Counted from the first letter of the stretch, positions 10,983 through 19,163 are shown. The stretch is DNA of 42,572 bases from Microcaldota archaeon (GCA_028867335.1 JAGWGN010000008.1:1-42572); one strand, 5' to 3'. Notes: a model not told the origin generated them from the sequence alone. Numbers and translations are program-made.

Positions 10983-11947
10983 GCACGCAGCAACTCGATG
11001 ACCTACCTCAGGTGTTCGCCAACTCTAGCGCGGTTACCATGTTGCACAACTACAGGGACATCAGCATATACGCCAAGAACGCGTTCAACCTGAATCCTTT
11101 TGAGATTGCATACCTTAGGTCCGCGGCGCAGGGCGAGGCCCTTGTCTTTGACCGCCATCTCGCGCAGCTCGGGCAGTGGTGGCCCGAATATGTGAAAATT
11201 AATCCACTTACAAACGAGGAGAAAGTGAGGCTAGCCGGAATGAATTCCGAATATGCCCCGGAACTCATAAATGAAGCGCAACAGAAGATATCTTTGGGCA
11301 ATGCAGTGACGAAGGCAAGCAAAAGCGTGAAGGCTCATACAATACCGTTGCCTGAAGGGGCGCCAACACCCGGAGAACACGCCGGGCTTCTGGGGATATA
11401 TCGCAATCAGGGCAAGGACCTTGGCACAATCGTCAACTTCATCAGGCAAAAGGGCTGGCTCACAAGTGCCAACTCATTATACGGATACAAAGGAAAACCA
11501 AGTATATTCGAAACACTGGCAAGCAGAGGAATGGTGAAAGTAGTGAATAACATGTATGTGCTCACCGAAGCAGGAATGGTGTGGGTGGATCCAAATGTGA
11601 TTGTATCCGTTCAGTCGGATAAGCTGGGATCGGAGCAGCACAAGCAGCTCCTCATAAAGCTGGTAGACAAACTGCATGAGGACAACATGCTGACAGTATC
11701 AAGAAAGGAAAAGCACTCATTCGACATAGTCGCATATCCGGTCAATGCAAAGAAGAAGAGCCTCTGGGACACAAACGGCGCAAAGGGGTATGAAGCGCAG
11801 ACTAGTGCAAGAACGGATTCGGTAAAAGAGAACATGCACAAATCAGAGAAGTGGAAAATGCCGACGGTGTGGGCTGCAGACAATGCGGAAGTGCTTGAAG
11901 GGATAAAGGTCCAGACAGCCCGTAAGAACGAGTACCTGCTGGTGTAG
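10931..11947 (+). pseudogene. C-terminal fragment of a HerA/VirD4-type ATPase fused to a winged-helix/nuclease-like tail; Walker A and B region missing
   Basis: LGEGGFGVVISTQQLDDLPQVFANSSAVTMLHNYRDISIYAKNAFNLNPFEIAYLRSAAQGEALVFDRH resembles the motif after Walker B in HerA/TraG ATPases; then a winged-helix-like stretch and FDIVAYP...YEAQTSARTDSVKENM. Confidence 0.6.
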
Positions 11948-12272
11948 TCGATATTGAAGGGCCAGAGGCTCCAATCATGGGGACCGAAGCCTCCAACCCC
12001 ATTTAACATATGCGGGTAGTCATATTAGTAAGCTACGATTATGGTACAAATCGATAGATTAGATTTATATAGTAAAACGGACAACATTAATTTGTACAGT
12101 GTTGAATATGAAGAATTTAATCGTCAATAATAAGAACAAGAGCATAATTGTGGTGAAATTTTCAAATCCTAATTGCCCGCGAATGCTTGCGAACGAGAAC
12201 TTTGTGGCATTCAGGGATGACTATAGTGGCAAAATGAGGATAAAAAATATCAAGCTAATGAAAAAACTGAGC

Positions 12273-13304
12273 TCATTTTGATTCTTTCTCAAATAATCTT
12301 TTGTAAGATTCGTATTCTTCCAAATGGAACGGCCATTTGCCGATTATCAAATAAGTCAGCATAGCCCTGTCTATGCGTGGGCTCTCTACTGCCCATAATC
12401 GCTGAATAAGATCAGGACCTCGCTTGGATAGTCTTTCCCCGTCTTCAAATGTGCAAAGATACATGCCGTCATACGCTCCGGTTACGTCTGCAATAAAGCA
12501 ATAGTCGTTGGTTATCTCACTGGCGGTTTCGTTGAGGAGTTCTTTGGCAAAATTTATGAAAAATTTGTGATGGTGTTCCTTGGTGGGAATCAGACGAAGA
12601 CCATATGCCGATATTATCTTTTTGTCTGGTTTCTGAGTAAGTGCAGAAAACTTCTTTATTATCCCTTTTTCTTTCAATTTTCTTAGGATGTAAACAACAT
12701 GCATCGGGTTTTTGATTTTGCATTTTTCACATATCTCTTTTAGCCTCGCTCTAGAATTATTATTTAGGAGCATCAGTACTTTTTTCTCTGAATTTGACAA
12801 TATGGGACTTTCTTTAATGAGTTCGCTCCTCAAAGCTAAAAAGCCTATCGATTTTTCATCCATGATTGATGATTTGAATACTGGTCTGTATTCTCCCAAA
12901 TCCATCCGCAGCCTCCATTCCCAAGCCTTGAAATCTTTGGAGGTTATGCCCACCACATACAACAAAAGATCAAAATCGCCAGTGGCAAGATATGCGTCCT
13001 GAACGAAAATGTCCTTCGTGAACCTCTCCCTCAAAAAATCTATTGATGGGGCCGGATTCTCAAATTTGATTGTTATAATCCTTCCCTCTGTGAAGCCTAG
13101 TGCGGCCTCGTCTAGTTCTAAGGTATATTCAATGTCGTATCTTTTCTCGAGCTCCTTAAGGGCGGCGGCGATATTATGATATGAAATATTGAACCTTCTC
13201 CCCAACTCTTGGAGTGAAACCCTAGAATCCTTGTAAATCTCTCGCAGTATATCGTATGGCAATCCGCTTTTAACATATTCTTGCGTTTCTCGTTTAGCTG
13301 GCAT
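12273..13304 (-). CDS. Lrp/AsnC-like transcriptional regulator with two HTH units
   Basis: KDSRVSLQELGRRFNISYHNIAAALKELEKR and NNNSRARLKEICEKCKIKNPMHVVYILRKLKEKGIIKKFSA. Confidence 0.75.
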   Translation of the reverse strand: MPAKRETQEYVKSGLPYDILREIYKDSRVSLQELGRRFNISYHNIAAALKELEKRYDIEYTLELDEAALGFTEGRIITIKFENPAPSIDFLRERFTKDIFVQDAYLATGDFDLLLYVVGITSKDFKAWEWRLRMDLGEYRPVFKSSIMDEKSIGFLALRSELIKESPILSNSEKKVLMLLNNNSRARLKEICEKCKIKNPMHVVYILRKLKEKGIIKKFSALTQKPDKKIISAYGLRLIPTKEHHHKFFINFAKELLNETASEITNDYCFIADVTGAYDGMYLCTFEDGERLSKRGPDLIQRLWAVESPRIDRAMLTYLIIGKWPFHLEEYESYKRLFEKESK

Positions 13305-13431
13305 AAATGCATCTCAAAATATCATTTATATTTTAATATTATAGGATGTTTTTCTCATTATTAGTATTTTTTTAACAATAACTATATATACAACAAAACT
13401 TATAATACTTATCGAAGTGTGGGGACACAAC

Positions 13432-13545
13432 ATGGCGAACAAATTCGTAAAAGAATCTGGCCATGTGGCTTGTTCTAAGATTCACTCCCTGAATCCCCCA
13501 AGAACCTCCCAAGGGTCCCCACTACTTTCCCTCAAGTCATATTGA
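13432..13545 (+). CDS. Possible 37-aa microprotein (weak)
   Basis: ATG-TGA frame MANKFVKESGHVACSKIHSLNPPRTSQGSPLLSLKSY; TATA-like CTTATAATA about 30 nt upstream; not in ORF track. Confidence 0.3.
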   Translation: MANKFVKESGHVACSKIHSLNPPRTSQGSPLLSLKSY

Positions 13546-13559
13546 ACCTAGTGGATACC

Positions 13560-13715
13560 ATGGACTATCACGAAACAACCAGGAAGATGCTTGCGGCATC
13601 CAAGGCGATGAAAGAGGATTTACCAAAGGTGTACGACTTCCTTCCCCGCAATGACTACTACAGACTCAAGCAACTGCTAGATGAGGCAGAGTCAATACTC
13701 GCCAAACATCAATAG
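13560..13715 (+). CDS. 51-aa microprotein, paralog 1
   Basis: MDYHETTRKMLAASKAMKEDLPKVYDFLPRNDYYRLKQLLDEAESILAKHQ; similar to the next ORF. Confidence 0.6.
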   Translation: MDYHETTRKMLAASKAMKEDLPKVYDFLPRNDYYRLKQLLDEAESILAKHQ

Positions 13716-13723
13716 GTAATCCC

Positions 13724-13882
13724 ATGAACTATTACGCATATATTAGAAGGCGCGTGGCTGACCTGTGCGGCCTGAGATTCAAAATCCAAAAGCTCTTTGC
13801 ATTCGTGAACTATTCAGATTTTGACAGACTGCAGTCGCTGATGAACGAAATGGAGCAGATACTGAAGAAGTACGACAATTAG
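13724..13882 (+). CDS. 52-aa microprotein, paralog 2
   Basis: MNYYAYIRRRVADLCGLRFKIQKLFAFVNYSDFDRLQSLMNEMEQILKKYDN; aligns with the preceding ORF. Confidence 0.6.
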   Translation: MNYYAYIRRRVADLCGLRFKIQKLFAFVNYSDFDRLQSLMNEMEQILKKYDN

Positions 13883-13890
13883 GTGTTGAC

Positions 13891-14031
13891 ATGAAGCTTG
13901 GATTGGAAAACTTTAGATCTTTGGTGTATGGGGAGCCGGCGGAAACGCAGAAGAAGACGTATCTTTGCTGGAAGTGCGGCAAGAACTATGTTGATCCTTC
14001 AGACTACCTTTGGCATATTCAGTCCTGTTGA
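13891..14031 (+). CDS. 46-aa C2HC-type zinc-finger microprotein
   Basis: MKLGLENFRSLVYGEPAETQKKTYLCWKCGKNYVDPSDYLWHIQSC, CxxC-x13-HxxxC. Confidence 0.65.
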   Translation: MKLGLENFRSLVYGEPAETQKKTYLCWKCGKNYVDPSDYLWHIQSC

Positions 14032-14051
14032 ATCCTGAATCGGTGGGGGAT

Positions 14052-14315
14052 ATGGAAAAAGAAAAAGGATTTTTGCTGTTAAAGCCAAAAAGATTAAAGG
14101 ATGCGGGCAAAATTGCAAGGGCAATCGCGATGTGCAAGGGCGTGAAGGAGGTTTTTTTGACTAGCGGAGAATACGGGTTTGTCGCGGCAATCGAGACTAA
14201 TCTTAATGGAGGCATTCAAAATATTGGCAAAATGGTGGAAAAAGGAACCAGATGCGTGAAAGCCAGCACAGTAATCAAACATTACACCTACAGGAAAAAA
14301 TGGGATGGGCGTTGA
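14052..14315 (+). CDS. Stand-alone Lrp/AsnC ligand-binding (RAM-like) domain protein
   Basis: CKGVKEVFLTSGEYGFVAAIETNLNGGIQNIGKMVEKGTRCVKASTVIKH. Confidence 0.6.
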   Translation: MEKEKGFLLLKPKRLKDAGKIARAIAMCKGVKEVFLTSGEYGFVAAIETNLNGGIQNIGKMVEKGTRCVKASTVIKHYTYRKKWDGR

Positions 14316-14387
14316 AAAGAATCTACTAAAGGAATTATAGGCAAAAATAAAGAGCTTAATCCCTTCCAATGGGGCAACGGTGTAAAA

Positions 14388-15401
14388 ATGGAAAAAAATG
14401 TAGATGAAGTAATCTCTAGAAAACTTGGCCATTCAGAAGCGTTGAATGTGAGGTTAGATAAAACAGTGCCAACAGGGTTAAAATTAACAAAAAGAATATG
14501 CAACGAAAACTGCGTATTCAGTAAAAATATGGCGGTTGCCTGCCACGATGACAATTCGTATCGCGGGACAGGTACGGCCATATCAAATACCGAGTTTATA
14601 GGTGCAGTGAAAAAACTATTTGCTGCTACAGGTAAGAAGCAAATAATACATATTGCAGGGGATGGTGAACCAACATTATTTAGGGGAGAGCTGCTTGATT
14701 TAATTAAAAAGTTGAGGGAGTTGCCATATGTTAGTTCCATAAAATTAACAACCAATGGAACGTTGATATCAAATGGTAATCCAGATCTGGCCACACAATT
14801 AAAACGGGCTGGATTGGACAGCGTAAACATATCCCTTCACTCCTTGGATTCGGGAGAATTCAATAGAGTAACAGGACTTAATTCGTTGGGTGAAGTTTTG
14901 AAGGGAATTGATTGTGCCATAACCTCTGGGTTAAGGACTACTATTAATTGTGTTGTGCGCAAAGAGACTTTTGGGGAGGTAGAAGATTACATAAGACTAT
15001 CCGCAGCCAAAGGGGTAAAAATTAAGTTTCTCTTCATGATCGGAGGCGCAGATCAAGCTTACTCTAATAATCTTATAGAGAAAATGGTGGCCTTGCTCTC
15101 AAAGAAGACTACGAAAATATATGACTATGTAGATGGATATCATGCTGAAAAGATTTTTTTCATAGGGGATGCAATAATTGAGGTAAAAGATCCAATAACA
15201 AATAATTGCCCAAATATGAAATGTTTAGTGAGGGATAAGTGTTTAGAGACGTGTAGATATTTTCTACGCATCACTCCTACGGGTTCACTACAGCCTTGCG
15301 GTGTTCGAAACGATAATATTATTGATTTGCTTTCAGAATATACATCAGATAAGACTATAGTATCAGCAATAAAAAGTGGGGGGAAACTACTTGGTGGATA
15401 A
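14388..15401 (+). CDS. MoaA-like radical SAM protein with SPASM/MoaA-like C-terminal Cys cluster
   Basis: RICNENCVFSK (CxxxCxxS), HIAGDGEPTLF, KLTTNGTLI, GLDSVNISLHSLD, C-terminal CPNMKCLVRDKCLETCRYFLRITPTGSLQPCGVR. Confidence 0.85.
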   Translation: MEKNVDEVISRKLGHSEALNVRLDKTVPTGLKLTKRICNENCVFSKNMAVACHDDNSYRGTGTAISNTEFIGAVKKLFAATGKKQIIHIAGDGEPTLFRGELLDLIKKLRELPYVSSIKLTTNGTLISNGNPDLATQLKRAGLDSVNISLHSLDSGEFNRVTGLNSLGEVLKGIDCAITSGLRTTINCVVRKETFGEVEDYIRLSAAKGVKIKFLFMIGGADQAYSNNLIEKMVALLSKKTTKIYDYVDGYHAEKIFFIGDAIIEVKDPITNNCPNMKCLVRDKCLETCRYFLRITPTGSLQPCGVRNDNIIDLLSEYTSDKTIVSAIKSGGKLLGG

Positions 15402-15402
15402 G

Positions 15403-15933
15403 ATGAGAGAGATTGAAACGAAAATTGTGGATTTTGATGAGGAAGATGTGGAGAGGTCATTAAATAAAAATGCGGAATTTGTCTCCGAGAACCTACAAAG
15501 AAGATGGGTTTTTGATCTAAGAGGTGAGGGAAGACACGATTTTGATAAGTTTATAAGAGTGAGAACAAACGGGGACAAAACCACCATAGCATACAAGTTT
15601 AGAGAAGGGAAGGGGGTCGATAACACCGAAGAGTTAGAGGTGAATGTTGATAATTTTGATACCACAGCAGAGATTTTCACAAGACTGATCGATAAGAGAT
15701 ATTATCAGGAGAATAAAAGGAAGACATACAGATACGGAAAAGTTGAGATAACGATAGATTATTGGCCTAAAATCCCGCCAGTAATAGAAATTGAGGGAAA
15801 TAGTGAGGGGGAGATAGAGCAGGCAATTGCCGAACTTAAAATTAAGGGGAGGAATCTTGGAAATATGAGCTGGGAGAAGGTATATGCGTCGTACGGCTTA
15901 GATATTCACTCCTTCAAAATTTTGAAATTCTAG
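15403..15933 (+). CDS. CYTH-domain triphosphatase / class IV adenylate cyclase-like protein
   Basis: N-terminal ExExK (EIETK), FIRVRTNGDKTTIAYKFREG, YGKVEITIDYWPKIPPVIEIEGNSE. Confidence 0.88.
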   Translation: MREIETKIVDFDEEDVERSLNKNAEFVSENLQRRWVFDLRGEGRHDFDKFIRVRTNGDKTTIAYKFREGKGVDNTEELEVNVDNFDTTAEIFTRLIDKRYYQENKRKTYRYGKVEITIDYWPKIPPVIEIEGNSEGEIEQAIAELKIKGRNLGNMSWEKVYASYGLDIHSFKILKF

Positions 15934-15941
15934 ATGATTTT

Positions 15942-16562
15942 ATGCCAAAAATAGTAATTGAGGGAGTCGATGGTTCTGGAAAGACCACCATCGCCCAATC
16001 TCTGAGTACCAAGATAGGTGGTAATTTAATAGCGTCATCACAGGTTTCATTCCTTCCTGCAATAAGAAAATATACAAATTTGGACACTGCAAACACAATA
16101 GCCCGCTTTGGATACTACCTTGCCGTAAATAAATATACTACAGACATTTTAGCAAACGGTGATTCGAAAACCGATGTCTTCGATAGATACATCTATTCCA
16201 CATTGACCACACACATCGCATTGGATACATTGTATAATGACGGAAGGAATATTAAACACATAAAAGAAATTTTTGAACAAGAAAGTCAAAACTTCCCAAC
16301 GCCCGATACTGTTGCTTTTCTGTATGTAAACCCAGAGGTAAGAAAATTGAGGGTTAATCTGCGAGATGTGAGGGCAGACAGCAAACTAGATTTCAATAGT
16401 TCATTTGCTATAGAAACAGAAAAATTACTCAAGGAACTTGCGAAGGATATGAGAGGGGAGGGGATAACAAATGTGGTTGAAATCGATACAAGTAACAAAA
16501 CAGTTGAGGAATCGATGAACATAATACTTAAATCGCATTTGGGATTGATTCAACGTGTTTGA
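15942..16562 (+). CDS. Thymidylate kinase-like nucleoside monophosphate kinase
   Basis: IVIEGVDGSGKTTIAQSL (Walker A), VFDRYIYSTL (DRY motif). Confidence 0.85.
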   Translation: MPKIVIEGVDGSGKTTIAQSLSTKIGGNLIASSQVSFLPAIRKYTNLDTANTIARFGYYLAVNKYTTDILANGDSKTDVFDRYIYSTLTTHIALDTLYNDGRNIKHIKEIFEQESQNFPTPDTVAFLYVNPEVRKLRVNLRDVRADSKLDFNSSFAIETEKLLKELAKDMRGEGITNVVEIDTSNKTVEESMNIILKSHLGLIQRV

Positions 16563-16574
16563 GAAGGTGGTTTT

Positions 16575-17162
16575 ATGCAGAAAAAATTAGGCAAAGATGA
16601 AAAAATAGAAATGCGCGCACTAGAGATCATGCGCGGAATTAATTTGCCTTACCACAACATTGAACATGTAATAAAAGTTTATGAAAGCGCGAGGAATCTT
16701 TGTAAAAATGAGGGCATTTCCGAAGCAGATACTCGTTTAGTCTTGATAGCCGTATTATTCCACGATACGGGCTTTTTAGTTAGGCCGGATGGTGGGAATC
16801 ATGAAGCGGCAAGTGCCCACATTGCAAATACGTCAATGGATTCCCTTCGCTATATGGATACAGAGATAATCCAGGTAAAAAAACTTATTATGGCAACAAA
16901 GTTTCCGCATAATCCGAAGACGCTTTTAGAGAAAATTGTCTGCGACGCAGATCTGGCAATAGTAGGCAGTGACGGGTTTTGGGAGCAAAATGAAAATTTA
17001 AGAAAAGAACGTGGAATCGAGAACATACATGAATGGATTGAGCAGCAATTAAAATTTATGGAAGAACATACTTACTTTACAAAATCTGCAGACAATGTGT
17101 TTGGTGAGAAAAAACGAAAGCATGTCTTTGAGATGAGGCTGAAGCTTCAAAAAGGTGGTTGA
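16575..17162 (+). CDS. HD-domain metal-dependent phosphohydrolase
   Basis: LPYHNIEHVIKVYESA, VLFHDTGFL, ICDADLAIVG. Confidence 0.88.
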   Translation: MQKKLGKDEKIEMRALEIMRGINLPYHNIEHVIKVYESARNLCKNEGISEADTRLVLIAVLFHDTGFLVRPDGGNHEAASAHIANTSMDSLRYMDTEIIQVKKLIMATKFPHNPKTLLEKIVCDADLAIVGSDGFWEQNENLRKERGIENIHEWIEQQLKFMEEHTYFTKSADNVFGEKKRKHVFEMRLKLQKGG

Positions 17163-17507
17163 ATGGAATTCTGTGCAAAATGTGGAACAAAACTTAAGAT
17201 TAAGGTTGCTGGAAAGGACGATGGAAATTTAACTTGCAAGTCGTGCGGGTACAGCGAGGATAAAAAGAAGGAGATGAAAGCAGTTGTTAGGGATCCTGAG
17301 GAACATGTACAAATACATGTAGTAGAGAATGTTAAAGAAGGAAAGGCTATAGTTGAACATGAATGTGGCAGATGTCAGTCAAATGAAGCTTATATCGGAG
17401 AGATTCCCCCAAACAGATTTAACGATGAGCAAACAGTCATTGTTTATACCTGTGTAGACTGTAACAAAACAGAGCGTGTACAAACATCCGGAGGAAATGG
17501 TCTGTGA
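17163..17507 (+). CDS. TFS/RpoM-like (TFIIS-type) zinc-ribbon transcription factor
   Basis: N-terminal CAKCGTKL...CKSCGYS ribbon and C-terminal CGRCQSNEAYIGEIPPNRFNDEQTVIVYTCVDCNKTE; DE dyad retained. Confidence 0.8.
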   Translation: MEFCAKCGTKLKIKVAGKDDGNLTCKSCGYSEDKKKEMKAVVRDPEEHVQIHVVENVKEGKAIVEHECGRCQSNEAYIGEIPPNRFNDEQTVIVYTCVDCNKTERVQTSGGNGL

Positions 17508-17650
17508 TGGGTAGCTTCTCGTTGTTAAAACAAGATATTGTAGATGCAGAAGATGTTTTTACTGGTTTTGTTTCTTGCCAAAAGATGGTCCTATATTACT
17601 TACAGAAACAAATGCCACAAGCCATTCAGGAAGGCGAGTGTGTAGTATAT

Positions 17651-18244
17651 TCAAAGGTAGCGCGCTTCCCTTGCCCCCATCGCGACAACAATTTGCGCAG
17701 TGAGCCGCTTTTCGATGTTCAGGCTCTCCCAGTAACTTTCGATGATGAGCGGCTTGGCATCTCTGCAACCCTTCAGGAGCTTTTGGTGCACCGGTTCCAG
17801 AATGACCGTCCTTTTGGGCAGGAGGTCATACAGGTTGCCCCTGCACGGGATGGACACTACTCCTAGCTCATGCGCCGCCGCAACCCTATGGTTCCCGTCA
17901 ATCATCACGAAATATATGGCGCTTCCGTCCCTTAGCCTAAAGCCGGTGAGAATCGGAGGCTTCTTCTCAAGGAGATCCATGAATTTGTCCTTCGGCAAGC
18001 TAAGGAGCCTTTCCAGCCTCTCGTTCTCCCATGCCTCGAACCCTATGTCCCCTACATTTACCCTGCGGACCCGGTCTCTGCACTTCAGCTTCGCATTGTA
18101 GGCTACGTTACAGAAGAACCGTCCGAATGCCTTTTGTCGCTGCTCCCCTCCTGCCCCGAGCAGCTCTCGCTTGAGCTCTGCTATTCTTGGGCCGCCCATC
18201 TCCGCCGCCGTGACCTTCTTCACCCTCTTGAAAATGTCCAACAT
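17651..18244 (-). CDS. ParB/sulfiredoxin-fold protein
   Basis: YFVMIDGNHRVAAAHELGVVSIPCRGNLYDLLPKRTVILEPVHQKLLKG; start at MLDIFKRVKK. Confidence 0.65.
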   Translation of the reverse strand: MLDIFKRVKKVTAAEMGGPRIAELKRELLGAGGEQRQKAFGRFFCNVAYNAKLKCRDRVRRVNVGDIGFEAWENERLERLLSLPKDKFMDLLEKKPPILTGFRLRDGSAIYFVMIDGNHRVAAAHELGVVSIPCRGNLYDLLPKRTVILEPVHQKLLKGCRDAKPLIIESYWESLNIEKRLTAQIVVAMGAREARYL

Positions 18245-18282
18245 ACGCACTAATGCTGTGCTTTTCTGATTCAAAACCTTTG

Positions 18283-18415
18283 CTGGCGAGCGCCGCCATG
18301 GCGAGCCCGAAGGGCGAGGACGCGGCGCGAGATATGCAATTGCATATTGGAACGCGGGACGAGCCGCGCTAAAGCGCATCGAACGAAGAGAGATGCGCGG
18401 GCCGCGGCGAGGCAA
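18283..18415. repeat. GC-rich cluster of inverted repeats (possible structured RNA or centromere/origin-like site)
   Basis: CGCGGC(18321-18326)/GCCGCG(18363-18368) enclosing the 16-bp palindrome ATATGCAATTGCATAT (18332-18347); GCCC-GAA-GGGC (18305-18315); GCGCATC/GATGCGC (18374-18380/18392-18398). Confidence 0.5.
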
Positions 18416-18887
18416 TAGAGTTCTGGATCATCTTTTACTTAAGCCTAAGGCAAAGCTTAGGCTAAGCTTTTGGTGGATATGTTGGTGGAGGGGGCGGTCA
18501 AGCCGTTGATGTGGGCTAAGCGGGTGGCTAAATTGGTGGTGAAGGCTGCGGTGCTTATGGAGGCTGTGATCTGTCCAAGGCCATAGTCAGTAACGACTAT
18601 GCGCTCGCCTCGCCCTCCTAGGCTAGGGCTCGGCTCGCGGCTTGGCCAGAATATCTGCAAGTCCATTATTGCAGGAAGAGTGTCTTATCGTCTGGGCACA
18701 TTCTCTCCTTAGAATGCAAATCTCCTCATCGGTCGGGAAGAGTTTCAGGGAGAGTTATGGCTGAAGAATAGAGTTTTAGTTCTTAATCGCCTATATAGGA
18801 AACGCGGGATATGCAGGTCAACATTTGGGCACAATTACCCTCGAAACTACATGAGTCTCTAGGCGTCGTGTCCCTTACCTCCATTTC

Positions 18888-19145
18888 TCAATCTCTCTTG
18901 TCGTATGGTGAAAGGGTGACAAGCTGCCATTTCACCTTGTGCTCACAGCATATTAGGCCCGGAACCTTCGTTCCTGCGGCGAGGAAAAGCCCGCTGGTGG
19001 CCTTTTCCACCACAGAGCAGCCCTTATCCTCGTCTTTATTCGAGTGGGCGACATAAACGTAATCCCCGGAGGTTGTGACTTTTTGCCCCGACTCTATTAT
19101 CTCACCAAGTTTTGTCTTGGTCTGATTGTTCTTGTTCCTAAACAT
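18888..19145 (-). CDS. Small protein, weakly YjzC-like
   Basis: 85 aa ORF GEIIESGQKVTTSGDYVYVAHSNKDEDKGCSVVEKATSGLFLAAGTKVPG...VKWQLVTL. Confidence 0.5.
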   Translation of the reverse strand: MFRNKNNQTKTKLGEIIESGQKVTTSGDYVYVAHSNKDEDKGCSVVEKATSGLFLAAGTKVPGLICCEHKVKWQLVTLSPYDKRD

Positions 19146-19163
19146 AATCCCATCTCTTAAGCG

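Larger units (their letters stand above)
9030..18884. mobile_element. Putative tRNA-Val-integrated element
   Basis: Recombinase next to the tRNA 3' end; CCTTACCTCCAT at 9030-9041 and 18873-18884; TCTCTAGGC on the inner side of each copy (9060-9068, 18856-18864); accessory gene content and visibly AT-richer stretches inside. Confidence 0.5.

Noticed and set aside
12099-12281. 60-aa ORF with a TATA-like TTTATATAG upstream
   Set aside because: Possibly real but no homology or paralog visible, so not called
14388-16562. Calling the radical SAM plus kinase pair a viperin system
   Set aside because: The radical SAM motif is CNENCVFS and the C-terminal Cys cluster is MoaA/SPASM-like; no viperin signature found, so only an analogy is kept
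17504-17866. 120-aa plus-strand ORF after the TFS-like gene
   Set aside because: Its second half is antisense to the ParB-like gene; the first about 45 codons might be a decayed gene but no family is recognisable
18457-18666. 69-aa minus-strand ORF and a 35-codon plus-strand ORF from 18479
   Set aside because: Biased composition and no domain; the region looks non-coding
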